Below, in pieces: positions 43,712 through 55,085 of a stretch of 64,000 bases of DNA. The position numbers and the translations under genes were made by a program. Within the stretch, counting starts at the first letter, position 1, and each line of letters opens with the position of its first letter. The notes beneath the pieces are model-generated. The model ran no database searches. It was not told where the DNA came from and saw nothing but the letters and a program-made list of their open reading frames with translations. Origin of the DNA: Amycolatopsis bartoniae (GTDB taxonomy: Bacteria > Actinomycetota > Actinomycetes > Mycobacteriales > Pseudonocardiaceae); the NCBI RefSeq assembly GCF_014191255.1, contig NZ_JACHWH010000004.1:393746-457745 (forward strand), in the 5' to 3' direction.

Positions 43712-43725
43712 GAGAACGTGTTTCA
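43712..43725. promoter_or_regulatory. KstR-like operator before the plus-strand flavoprotein gene
   Basis: GAGAACGTGTTTCA matches the KstR consensus except for G instead of T at position 1. It ends 17 bases before ATG 43743. It is the second box in a 101-base divergent promoter. Confidence 0.78.
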
Positions 43726-43742
43726 GTTCTAGGGTGAGCAGA

Positions 43743-45347
43743 ATGAGCGGTTCTGTGGACGTGATCGTGATCGGCTTCGGCGCTGCCGGGGCCTGCGCCG
43801 CGATCGAGGCGGCCGACGCCGGTGCCTCCGTGCTCGTCCTCGACAGGTTCGTCGGCGGCGGGGCGACGGCGCTTAGCGGTGGCGTCGTATACGCCGGCGG
43901 CGGCACCGAGTACCAGCGCGCGGCCGGCGTGGACGACTCCGTGGACGCGATGCACGACTACCTGCGGCTCGAAGTCGGTTCGGCCGTGTCGGACGAGACG
44001 CTACGGAGGTTTTGCGAGCAGAGCGCGGACATGATCGGCTGGCTGGAGGGCAACGGCGTGCCCTTCGGCTCCAGTCTCTGTCCGTACAAGACCTCGTACC
44101 CGAACGACGACTACTACCTCTACTACTCCGGCAGTGAGACCGCGGGCGGTTTCCGCGAGGCTGCGAAGCCGGCTGCCCGCGGGCATCGAGTGAAGGGGCC
44201 GGGGACGTCGGGGAAACTGCTGTTCGCCCGCCTCGCGGCCGCCGCCCGCCGCCGTGGAGTGGAGGTATTGCCGGGCACCAGAGCCACTGAGCTGGTGACG
44301 GACGCGGACGGCCGGGTCAACGGCGTCCGCGTGCGCACGCTCCGCGACGCGCCCCGGTGGGTGCGCTCGGCCCACCGCGCCCTCGGGCGGTATGCGGCGA
44401 AACCGGGGATCTACGTTCCCGTGGTGCGCAAAGCGCTGTCCCGTCGTGCTGAACGCCTGGAGCGCCGGTATGCGCGGGAGGACGTCCTGCGCGCCGAACG
44501 GGGCGTGGTGATCACGGCCGGGGGTTTCATCGCGAACCGCGCGATGGTGCGCGAGCACGCCCCGGCCTACCGCGGTGGCCTCGCACTGGGTACGACGGCC
44601 GATGACGGCTCCGGTATCCGCCTGGGTACGGCCGTGGGAGGCGCGACCGCGATGCTTGACCGCGTCACGGCCTGGCGGTTCGTCACCCCGCCCAGCGTCT
44701 TCGTGCGTGGGCTGATCGTCGACGCCGCCGGGCAGCGGGTGATCGACGAATCGCGCTACGGCGCCGCGGTCGGCGAAGCCCTTATCACGCGGCACGACGC
44801 GAAGGGGTGGCTGCTCGTCGACGATGAGATCGTGAAGGCCGCCGAACGCACCACGCGCCAGGAAGCCCAGTGGTTCCAGTGGCTTCAGATGCTGCACATG
44901 CTCCGGCGCGGCCGCGTTCACGGGTCGTCGCTCGCCGACGTGGCGAACCGTGCCGGCATCGATCCGGACGGTTTGCAAGCCACCGTCGAGGCGTACAACG
45001 CGGCGGCGTCGACGGGTGCGGCGGATCCGGCGGGCAAGCCGGGCGAGTACGTCCAGGCGTTGCGGACGCCGCCGTACTCGCTCCTGGACATCTCGATCAA
45101 GCCCAGCCTGAGCTTCCCCTGTCCGATGCTCACGCTCGGCGGCTTGGTCGTGGACGAGCACACGGGTCAGGTGCGCGACGAAACCGGCGCTCCGATCGCG
45201 GGTCTCTACGCCGCCGGGCGGTCTGCGGCAGGAATCTGTTCCAGGTCCTATGTCAGTGGCCTCTCTCTGGCGGATTGTGTGTTCTCCGGGCGGCGAGCGG
45301 GCGTGCACGCGGCCCGGCGTGATGACAAAAACGAGAACGTGTTCTAG
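43743..45347 (+). CDS. KstD-like FAD steroid dehydrogenase (candidate Delta4(5alpha)-dehydrogenase)
   Basis: 534 residues from ATG 43743 (GTG 43734 is an in-frame alternative). It is a flavoprotein of the fumarate-reductase/KstD superfamily: VDVIVIGFGAAGACAAIEAADAG binds FAD, with VGGGATALSGGVVYAGGG next. The C-terminus has LYAAGRSAAGICSRSYVSGLSLADC. This ending differs from true KstD (YAGPGATIG) and resembles Rv0785-type proteins. A good candidate role is 3-ketosteroid Delta4(5alpha)-dehydrogenase (Kst4D), described in Rhodococcus, which turns 5alpha-reduced steroids back into the pathway. A second KstD isoenzyme cannot be excluded. Its stop codon overlaps the KstR-like box of the hsa operon. 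Confidence 0.75.
   Translation: MSGSVDVIVIGFGAAGACAAIEAADAGASVLVLDRFVGGGATALSGGVVYAGGGTEYQRAAGVDDSVDAMHDYLRLEVGSAVSDETLRRFCEQSADMIGWLEGNGVPFGSSLCPYKTSYPNDDYYLYYSGSETAGGFREAAKPAARGHRVKGPGTSGKLLFARLAAAARRRGVEVLPGTRATELVTDADGRVNGVRVRTLRDAPRWVRSAHRALGRYAAKPGIYVPVVRKALSRRAERLERRYAREDVLRAERGVVITAGGFIANRAMVREHAPAYRGGLALGTTADDGSGIRLGTAVGGATAMLDRVTAWRFVTPPSVFVRGLIVDAAGQRVIDESRYGAAVGEALITRHDAKGWLLVDDEIVKAAERTTRQEAQWFQWLQMLHMLRRGRVHGSSLADVANRAGIDPDGLQATVEAYNAAASTGAADPAGKPGEYVQALRTPPYSLLDISIKPSLSFPCPMLTLGGLVVDEHTGQVRDETGAPIAGLYAAGRSAAGICSRSYVSGLSLADCVFSGRRAGVHAARRDDKNENVF
45333..45346. promoter_or_regulatory. KstR-like operator of the hsa operon, overlapping the upstream stop codon
   Basis: GAGAACGTGTTCTA matches the KstR consensus except position 1 (G for T). 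The inner AGAACGTGTTCT is a nearly perfect palindrome. Its last two bases are the first two of the flavoprotein's TAG stop. hsaA starts 46 bases downstream. Confidence 0.78.
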
Positions 45348-45392
45348 TCTTGGCGACGGAAGCGCAGGTCTGACGAGGACGGGGCAACGCCG

Positions 45393-48854
<3,462 letters not shown>

Positions 48855-49384
48855 TCACGATAGCGTCCGGCGGCGGACTCGTAAATCCCTAATTCGGATG
48901 ATGCGCATGAACGCGTGTTCGATTAGAGTCTGCGTCATGTGTGGGGCGCCCTGACGGGCGATCTGCCCCGAAACCCTTGGTGCAGCGCCAATTCTGTCAT
49001 TCTGCGTGGAGGACTCATGGAATACGAGAACGTCCTGGTCCCGGCCCGGGCGGCGAGCGACGGTCGTCGGCCGGCCGGGTACACACGGGCAACGATCGAG
49101 CGCCGTCAGCCGGGAGACGCACATGGAGCCAGAGCACCCGGTGCCTGGTCCGGCTGATTCCGCGCTCGCCTGGCCTGGCGTGTTTTCACGGCATCTGGTG
49201 CACAAAGTGAAGCCGGACAACGTGTCCCGGCTGCGCGCGCAAGGACGCGTGTTCGGTCTCGCCGAGTGCGGCGCTGCCTGTGTGCCCGTCGCTCCCACGT
49301 CCGGCCGGGTTCGTTGTCCTCGATGTTGGCCTTGGCCCGTCTGATCGACACGGTTGCCGTGGGCACGAGGTGTTCGTCGTGTCG
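48855..49384. other. 530-base stretch between the hsa and KstR2-type gene clusters
   Basis: No convincing gene. It contains an inverted repeat GAAC-GCGT-GTTC at 48909-48920 in an AT-richer patch, and several overlapping short frames (48939-49344). One frame, from ATG 49123, reads FSRHLVHKVKPDNVSRL, faintly like the start of an AfsA-type butyrolactone synthase, but stops after about 70 residues. Treat as intergenic or gene remnant. Confidence 0.5.
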
Positions 49385-50437
49385 TCAGGAAGGGCCTTCC
49401 GGGAAAGGAGTTGATGCCATGGCGCTCGAAGGAACGACGCGTCGAAGGTGGTGGTGTGGCTGACCGAAGAGATGGGTGGTGCCGTGCGCCCGCTTGAAGA
49501 AGCGGTGGGCGTCATGCTCCCAGGTGATGGCGATGCCGCCGTGGAGCTGGATCATCTCCGCGGCAACGGTCGAGAGAACCTCGGAACAGTAGGCTTTGGC
49601 GACTGCGGCCAGGCGTGAGACGTCCACGCCTGGCTCGGAGACCGCGAAGGCCGCGGACCGGGAGGTCTCGACCAGCACGTGAAGATCGGCCATCCGGTGC
49701 TTCAGGGCCTGGAAGCCGCCGACGGGACGACCGAACTGTTCCCGCTGTTTGGTGTAGGCGACGGTGAGCTCCAACGCTCGGGCGGCCGTACCGGCCTGCT
49801 CCGCGGCGAGAACAGCGCAGGTGATGTCCCGAGCACGGCGGAGTCCGGGCCGGAAATCACCGGACCCGATCTGCACGGCGGGAGCCCGGTCGAAGCCGAC
49901 CTCGGTTAGACGACGGGTTTCGTCCATCGAAGTCGAGGCGGTGCGGCGAACTCGTTGTGGATCGACCTCGAACAAGCCGAGGCCGCTGGGGGTCTGGGCG
50001 ACGACGAGGACTGTGTCGGCCTCCTCTCCGTCGAGAACGTAGTGGGCGCGCCCGTCCACGACGGAGTCCGAGGCAACACACGCGGCCTGGCCGGGATCCC
50101 AATCGCCATCACGTGACGTCCAGGCGAGTGCTGCGACTGAGCCTTCGGCGAGGTTCGGCAGCAGGCGAGTCGCAGCCACCTCCTCCCGTGCCTCGAGGAG
50201 GGCGGAGGTGGCAAGCACGGCTGAGCCGAGGAACGGGGACGGGGCCAGTGCCCTGCCCAGTTCCTCGGCCACCACCTGAAGCTCCCGCAGATCCGCGCCC
50301 AGGCCGCCGTACTCCTCGGGTATGGCCAACGCGGCAACGCCTACTTGCCCACACAGAATCGGCCAGGGCTGCGGGTGTCGTTCCACCACGGCGCGCACCG
50401 TCTTCTGTAACGCCAGTTGTTCGTCGGTGAAGGTCAT
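49385..50437 (-). CDS. fadE33: Acyl-CoA dehydrogenase, FadE33-like
   Basis: 350 residues from ATG 50437, overlapping the previous gene by four bases. TFTDEQLALQKTVRAVVE, LAIPEEYGGLGADL, RALELTVAYTKQREQFGRPVGGFQALKHRMADL and MIQLHGGIAITWEHDAHRFFKRA define the fold. In Mycobacterium FadE31-FadE32-FadE33 lie together behind fadD3 in the KstR2 regulon and act on CoA esters of the C/D-ring remnant. It is about 30 residues longer than FadE33, with a divergent tail (SSAMASTPFPEGPS). Symbol is by position and is less certain than the family. Confidence 0.75.
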   Translation of the reverse strand: MTFTDEQLALQKTVRAVVERHPQPWPILCGQVGVAALAIPEEYGGLGADLRELQVVAEELGRALAPSPFLGSAVLATSALLEAREEVAATRLLPNLAEGSVAALAWTSRDGDWDPGQAACVASDSVVDGRAHYVLDGEEADTVLVVAQTPSGLGLFEVDPQRVRRTASTSMDETRRLTEVGFDRAPAVQIGSGDFRPGLRRARDITCAVLAAEQAGTAARALELTVAYTKQREQFGRPVGGFQALKHRMADLHVLVETSRSAAFAVSEPGVDVSRLAAVAKAYCSEVLSTVAAEMIQLHGGIAITWEHDAHRFFKRAHGTTHLFGQPHHHLRRVVPSSAMASTPFPEGPS

Positions 50438-51384
50438 GCCAGCTCTTTCAGCAGACGCGTGCGGTGGAAATGGGAGGTTCCCCAGGCGCCGACGAGGGCC
50501 CGGACCTTGGTGAGCCGCAGGCCGAGTGGATGTTCGGCGGTGTAGCCGATTGCTCCGTGAACCTGGAGACCTATGCGGGCAGCGAGATAGGCGGCGTCGG
50601 TCGCGGCGGCTTTTGCCGCGGACACGTCGCGGGCCCTAGTTGGTGAGTGCTCGGCGACGGCCGCGCCGTGGACGAGGGGACGAGCGAGTTCGAGTTTCGT
50701 GGCCACATCTGCAAGGAGGTGTTTGATGGCCTGATAACGACCGATCTCCCGGCCGTACTGGCGGCGCTGCGTGGCGTACGCGACGCTTGTGTCGAGCAAC
50801 CACTGGGCGGCCCCCAGTAGTTGGGCCGCGGTGGTGAGCGCGCCGAAGTCGAAGGCGCGGTCGAAGTCCCGCGCGGTGCCGATCTGGTCACCCGGTTGGG
50901 TCCGGAAGAGACGGCGGGCCGCGTCCACCGACCGCAATTGTGTGCCTGGTGTGAAGACATGCAGGGCGTTCGGCGCGACGAACACCCGGAGGTCGGCGAT
51001 GTCGGCGTCCAGTGCGTAGGGAACTTCGGGAGGCGCGGCGATCGAAGCCAGGGTTTCCCCGGTCGCGATGCCCTCCAGGACCTCGTCGTCCAGCAACGCC
51101 GGTAGGACTGCGACGGTGTCCACCCAGGGGCCGGGAACGGCGTGATAACCGAGGCGCTCGAAGGCGACGACGAGGTCGACGGCGCTTGCGCCGAGGCCGC
51201 CGTATTCCTCCGGAACGGACAACGCGGTGACGCCGAGTTCGGACAGGCTGCGCCACACTTTCAGACCGGGACCGTGCTCACCCGCGGCCCAGGACTGGAT
51301 CGCGCCGCGAAGGTCCAGGCCGGACAGGAGACGGTCCAGGCTGGTGGCGAAGTCCTGCTGCTCGGAGGAGAGGAGGAATTTCAT
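50434..51384 (-). CDS. fadE32: Acyl-CoA dehydrogenase, FadE32-like
   Basis: 316 residues from ATG 51384, ATGA overlaps on both sides. FLLSSEQQDFATSLDRLLSGL, LSVPEEYGGLGASAVDLVVAFERLGYHAVPGP in that order, then YATQRRQYGREIGRYQAIKHLLADVATKLELAR and GLQVHGAIGYTAEHPLGL. Short acyl-CoA dehydrogenases of this size are usually one half of a heteromer, as in ChsE1/ChsE2; here the partner should be the 350- or 426-residue neighbour. Named by order and length (Rv3563 about 319). Confidence 0.78.
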   Translation of the reverse strand: MKFLLSSEQQDFATSLDRLLSGLDLRGAIQSWAAGEHGPGLKVWRSLSELGVTALSVPEEYGGLGASAVDLVVAFERLGYHAVPGPWVDTVAVLPALLDDEVLEGIATGETLASIAAPPEVPYALDADIADLRVFVAPNALHVFTPGTQLRSVDAARRLFRTQPGDQIGTARDFDRAFDFGALTTAAQLLGAAQWLLDTSVAYATQRRQYGREIGRYQAIKHLLADVATKLELARPLVHGAAVAEHSPTRARDVSAAKAAATDAAYLAARIGLQVHGAIGYTAEHPLGLRLTKVRALVGAWGTSHFHRTRLLKELA

Positions 51385-52661
51385 CGGTCACCTCGCGGTA
51401 GGCCCAGCAGGCGTTCGGCGATCGTGTTGCGCTGGACCTGGTCGGTACCGCCGTAGATGGTGCCGGCGAGGGAGAACAGCCAGCCGTCGAGCCACTGGTC
51501 GTCACGTGCGTCGTTGGCGTACGTCCGTTCGACGGCGCCGCTGTTCTGGGCTGGGCGTTGGGGGCGTGACGAGTTTCCCGCCGCGGTGAGGAGGTGATGG
51601 ACGGTGTCGCTGGAGGGTGGAGCGTTGCCCGTCGTGACCTGCTCGGGGTACAGCTCGGCGGCAGGGCCGAGCAGTTCAAGCGCGGTCTCGTGCAGAGCCA
51701 CGTCGAGGTGGGACCAGAACAGCTTGTTGACGCTCGACTCGGGGCCGAGGGCGCCGCCTTCGGCGAGACGTGCCACCGTACCGTAGGTGTAGAGCTGATA
51801 GGCACGAGCGCCGATCCAGGCGTCCGCGACCCGGTCGGCTGTCGCGGTGGGTTCGTCCTGGGCTCGCCAGAGGTCGACAAGCCGGTTGGCCGCTGCCAGG
51901 AAACGGCCCGGGCTGCGCAAGGAGAGACCTCGTTCGTTGTTGGCCGTGGTCATTGCTACGCGCCAGCCGTTGCCCGGCTCGCCGATCACGTCGCGGTCCG
52001 GCACGAAGACGTCATCAAGGAAGATCTCTGCGAAGCCGGGCTCGCCGTCGAGCTGGGCGATGGGGCGGACATCGACGCCGGAAGCCCTCAGGTCGAACAT
52101 GAAGTACGTCAGACCACGGTGACGTTCGCTCTCCGGATCGCTGCGGAAGAGGCCGAAAGCACGGTCCGCGAAAGCCGCGCGGGAGCTCCACGTCTTCTGA
52201 CCCGACAACAGCCAGCCACCCTCGGTCTTGACGGCGGTACTGCGAAGAGAGGCGATGTCGCTGCCGGCTTCGGGTTCCGACCACGCTTGCGCCCAGATCT
52301 CCTCGCCGCGGGCCATGGGCGGCAGGATACGTCTGCGTTGCTCGGGAGTGCCGTGGGAGAAGAGAGTCGGCGCGAGCATGAAGATTCCGTTCTGGCTCAC
52401 CCGGCCGGGAGCGCCCGCGGCGTAGTACTCCTCCTCGAAAAGAACCCACTCCAGCAGGCTCGCGTCCCGGCCACCGAACTCACCGGGCCACGACACGACC
52501 GACCACCGGGCATCGGCGAGTTCGGCCTCCCACCTCCGGTGTTGCTCGAACCCTGCTGCGGTGTCGAAGGACGCCAACGGTTGCCGCGGGACGTTGGCCG
52601 CCAGCCAGGCGCGGGCTTCGTCGCGAAACGCGCGCGTGCGTTCGTCGAGATCGAGGTCCAT
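51381..52661 (-). CDS. fadE31: Acyl-CoA dehydrogenase, FadE31-like
   Basis: 426 residues from ATG 52661. Full motifs: WAQAWSEPEAGSDIASLRST, LSGQKTWSSRAAFADRAFG, AEIFLDDVFVPDRDVIGEPGNGWRVAMTTANNERG and, at the end, YGGTDQVQRNTIAERLLGLPR. It is about 50 residues longer than FadE31 of Mycobacterium; FadE17-like proteins (about 409) are closer in size. The gene order (fadD3, hydratase, this, fadE32, fadE33) supports a role in HIP-CoA degradation. The exact substrate is not determinable. Confidence 0.75.
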   Translation of the reverse strand: MDLDLDERTRAFRDEARAWLAANVPRQPLASFDTAAGFEQHRRWEAELADARWSVVSWPGEFGGRDASLLEWVLFEEEYYAAGAPGRVSQNGIFMLAPTLFSHGTPEQRRRILPPMARGEEIWAQAWSEPEAGSDIASLRSTAVKTEGGWLLSGQKTWSSRAAFADRAFGLFRSDPESERHRGLTYFMFDLRASGVDVRPIAQLDGEPGFAEIFLDDVFVPDRDVIGEPGNGWRVAMTTANNERGLSLRSPGRFLAAANRLVDLWRAQDEPTATADRVADAWIGARAYQLYTYGTVARLAEGGALGPESSVNKLFWSHLDVALHETALELLGPAAELYPEQVTTGNAPPSSDTVHHLLTAAGNSSRPQRPAQNSGAVERTYANDARDDQWLDGWLFSLAGTIYGGTDQVQRNTIAERLLGLPRGDR

Positions 52662-52732
52662 GGACTGTGTGCCTCACTCTCGTCATGAAAGTGCACCGGT
52701 GGAGGGGGGACGAACCACAGCGGGTGGACCGC

Positions 52733-53575
52733 CTACTTCGCGTTGTTCGTGTCGCGCATCGACCGGGCGGTCTGGCCCGCCAAGGAGTCGCCGCCGACCT
52801 CCGCATTGTGCGCGTGCGCGAGGTGATGCAGGCCGAACACCGAGTCCATTCCCGAGCGCAGCCCCATCAGATCCTCGGCCTGGTTGACCGCCTTCTTCGT
52901 GAGCGCGAGACCGAACGACGGCATCTCGGCGATCTTCCCGGCGAGGGTGAGAGTTTCCGATTCGAGATCCGCACGCGGTACGACGCGGTTCACCATCCCC
53001 CATTCACGTGCCTGGTGTGCCGTGAAACGCTCGCCGGTGAACAACACTTCCTTGGCCGCCCGGGGGCCGAGAACCCATGGATGGGCGAAGTACTCGACGC
53101 CGGGAATGCCCATCCGCACCACGGGATCCGCGAAGAACGCGTCGTCCGAGGCGACGATCAGGTCGCAGGTCCAGGCGAGCATGAGCGCGCCCGCGATGCA
53201 GGCGCCCTGCACGCTGGCGATCGTGGGCTTCGGAATTTCGCGCCACCGGCGGCACATACCCAGGTACACCTCGGACTCGCGGGCGAACCGCTGATCCGCC
53301 CCCGCCTTGTCGACGTGATCCCACCACAGCACGGCTTTGCGATCGAATGACACATCGACATCACGCTCCGGAGTACCAATGTCGTGCCCGGCGGAAAAGT
53401 GCTTGCCCGCACCGGCGAGCACGATCACTTTGACCTCCACATCGTCGACCGCCCGGGTGAACGCCGCATCGAGCGCGTAGGTCATGGCCGAGTTCTGCGC
53501 GTTCCGGTACTCGGGCCGGTTCATCGTGACCACGGCGACCGGTCCGCGTCGTTCGTAACGGACGACTTCGCTCAT
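52733..53575 (-). CDS. Enoyl-CoA hydratase/isomerase family protein (EchA13-like)
   Basis: 280 residues from ATG 53575, ATGA overlap with fadD3. Crotonase fold: VAVVTMNRPEYRNAQNS, GAGKHFSAGHDIGTPERD (oxyanion hole) and KPTIASVQGACIAGALMLAWTCD, then ADPVVRMGIPGVEYFAHPW. The active-site glutamates of classical hydratases are not both present (FADPVVRMGIPG), so isomerase, hydrolase or lyase chemistry is possible. It lies between fadD3 and the fadE genes, where Mycobacterium tuberculosis has no hydratase; the closest composition I recall is EchA13 beside FadE17/18. Probably part of the C/D-ring pathway. Confidence 0.8.
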   Translation of the reverse strand: MSEVVRYERRGPVAVVTMNRPEYRNAQNSAMTYALDAAFTRAVDDVEVKVIVLAGAGKHFSAGHDIGTPERDVDVSFDRKAVLWWDHVDKAGADQRFARESEVYLGMCRRWREIPKPTIASVQGACIAGALMLAWTCDLIVASDDAFFADPVVRMGIPGVEYFAHPWVLGPRAAKEVLFTGERFTAHQAREWGMVNRVVPRADLESETLTLAGKIAEMPSFGLALTKKAVNQAEDLMGLRSGMDSVFGLHHLAHAHNAEVGGDSLAGQTARSMRDTNNAK

Positions 53576-55059
53576 CGGCTCTCCTTCAGCAGTCGCTTCA
53601 GCACCTTGCCGGACGCGTTCCGGGGGAGTTCGCCGCAGAACTCCACCTGTCGCGGTACCTTGTAGTTCGCCAGATTTCGTTTGCAGTGAGACAGAATGTC
53701 CTCCGTAGACACGGAAGCTTCCGGCTGCAGCACGACGAATGCCTTGCCGACCTCGCCGAGCCGCGCGTCGGGCACACCGACGACCGCTGTCTCGGCTATT
53801 CCGGGAACTCGCGCCACGACCTGCTCGACCTCCGCCGGGTAGACGTTGAAGCCGCCGCAGATGTACATGTCCTTGATGCGGTCCGTGATCGTCAGATAAC
53901 CGCGCTCGTCGAGGCTGCCCACGTCGCCGGTGTGCAGCCAGCCGTCGCTGTCGATTGCCTTCGCCGTCGCGTCGGGGTCGTCGAGGTAACCGAGCATGAC
54001 ATTGGGACCGCGCAACAGGATCTCGTTCGTCCGGGGATCCGTGCGGACCTCGAATCCCGCCGTGGCACGGCCCGACGTGTGTGCGACCGTCGTCGGATCG
54101 TCTCCTGGGCGGCACATCGTGGCCACGACGGCTTCGGACAGCCCGTAAGCGGTGAGTACCGTGTCGAAGGCGAGCTCCGCCTGCATGCGTTCGACCAGCG
54201 CGACCGGAACCGTCGCCGCACCGGTCACGGCGAGCCGCAGACTGTTGAGATCGCGATCGTTCCGGAGGGGACTGTCCAACAGCATCTGGTAGATCGTGGG
54301 CGCACCGGGCAATACCGTGATGTGCTCGGTTTCGATCAGCCGCAGGGTCCGGGTGACGTCGAAGATGCGCTCCGGAACGAGCGTCGCGCCGGTGAGCAAA
54401 GCAGCCAAAATACCTGCCTTGTAGCCGAAACTGTGGAAGAATGGGTTCACGACCAGATAGCGGTCGCTGGGCTGGAGATCGCCGCATTCGGCCCACGCGC
54501 GTGCGACCGCCAATGCCTGCCGATGAGCAGACATCGCACCCTTGCTCCGGCCCGTCGTGCCGGAGGTGAACAGGATGTCGCTGACGTCGTCCGGCCGTAC
54601 GGCCGCGGCGACCTCGTCGACGCCTGTGGTGTCCCCGTCCCAGTTCGCCGGCTGGGTCAGGTCCACCCGCAGCACTGTGTCCGGAAGCTTCGCGCCCGAT
54701 TCTTCCAGCAGTGCCAACCGGTCCACGCCCAGGAACGTCGACGCGACGATCAGTGCCCGGGCGTGTGTGCGGTCGAGGAGATCGCGCATTTCGGGGCCGG
54801 TGAACCGGGTGTTGAGCGGCACGAGTGTCGCGCCGACGTGCAGGGCGCCGAGCGCCGCCACGACCCAGTGGTGGGTGTTGGGCGAACAGATGACGACCCG
54901 GTCTCCGGGGCGGATTCCCTCGGCGAGCAACAGGCCGGCGCAGTGGCGGACGCGTTGGTGCAGCTGTGTGTAGGTGAGCCGGAGCGGTCCGTCGACCACC
55001 GCTTCGCGATCGCCGAAGCGTTCCGCTGCACGGACGACGGCGGCCGGGATGGTTTCCAT
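53572..55059 (-). CDS. fadD3: HIP-CoA ligase, FadD3-type acyl-CoA synthetase
   Basis: 495 residues from ATG 55059 (GGGAG upstream). ANL superfamily: ATP loop ILFTSGTTGRSKGAM, then VVNPFFHSFGYKAG, TAYGLSEAVVATMC, GWLHTGDVGSLDERGYL and the C-terminal lysine NASGKVLKRLL. FadD3 activates the 3aalpha-H-4alpha(3'-propanoate) hexahydroindanedione acid left after A/B-ring removal. The assignment rests on family, length (Rv3561 503) and the KstR2 box 13 bases before its start, with divergent fadE30-ipdF-kstR2-fadA6. Confidence 0.9.
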   Translation of the reverse strand: METIPAAVVRAAERFGDREAVVDGPLRLTYTQLHQRVRHCAGLLLAEGIRPGDRVVICSPNTHHWVVAALGALHVGATLVPLNTRFTGPEMRDLLDRTHARALIVASTFLGVDRLALLEESGAKLPDTVLRVDLTQPANWDGDTTGVDEVAAAVRPDDVSDILFTSGTTGRSKGAMSAHRQALAVARAWAECGDLQPSDRYLVVNPFFHSFGYKAGILAALLTGATLVPERIFDVTRTLRLIETEHITVLPGAPTIYQMLLDSPLRNDRDLNSLRLAVTGAATVPVALVERMQAELAFDTVLTAYGLSEAVVATMCRPGDDPTTVAHTSGRATAGFEVRTDPRTNEILLRGPNVMLGYLDDPDATAKAIDSDGWLHTGDVGSLDERGYLTITDRIKDMYICGGFNVYPAEVEQVVARVPGIAETAVVGVPDARLGEVGKAFVVLQPEASVSTEDILSHCKRNLANYKVPRQVEFCGELPRNASGKVLKRLLKESR

Positions 55060-55071
55060 GAAGCTCTCCCT

Positions 55072-55085
55072 AGCAAGTGCTTGGT
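55072..55085. promoter_or_regulatory. KstR2 operator before fadD3
   Basis: AGCAAGTGCTTGGT fits the published KstR2 consensus AnCAAGnnCTTGnT at every fixed base. It ends 13 bases before the fadD3 start. A second small inverted repeat, GTAGG-GTAG-CCTAC (55084-55097), abuts it. Confidence 0.87.

Noticed and set aside
48909..48920. KstR operator
   Set aside because: AAC and GTT are 4 bases apart, not 2, so it does not fit TnnAACnnGTTnnA.
48939..49344. Overlapping short genes after hsaB, including an AfsA-like fragment
   Set aside because: Only a few residues recall the family, frames break quickly, and no start is supported.
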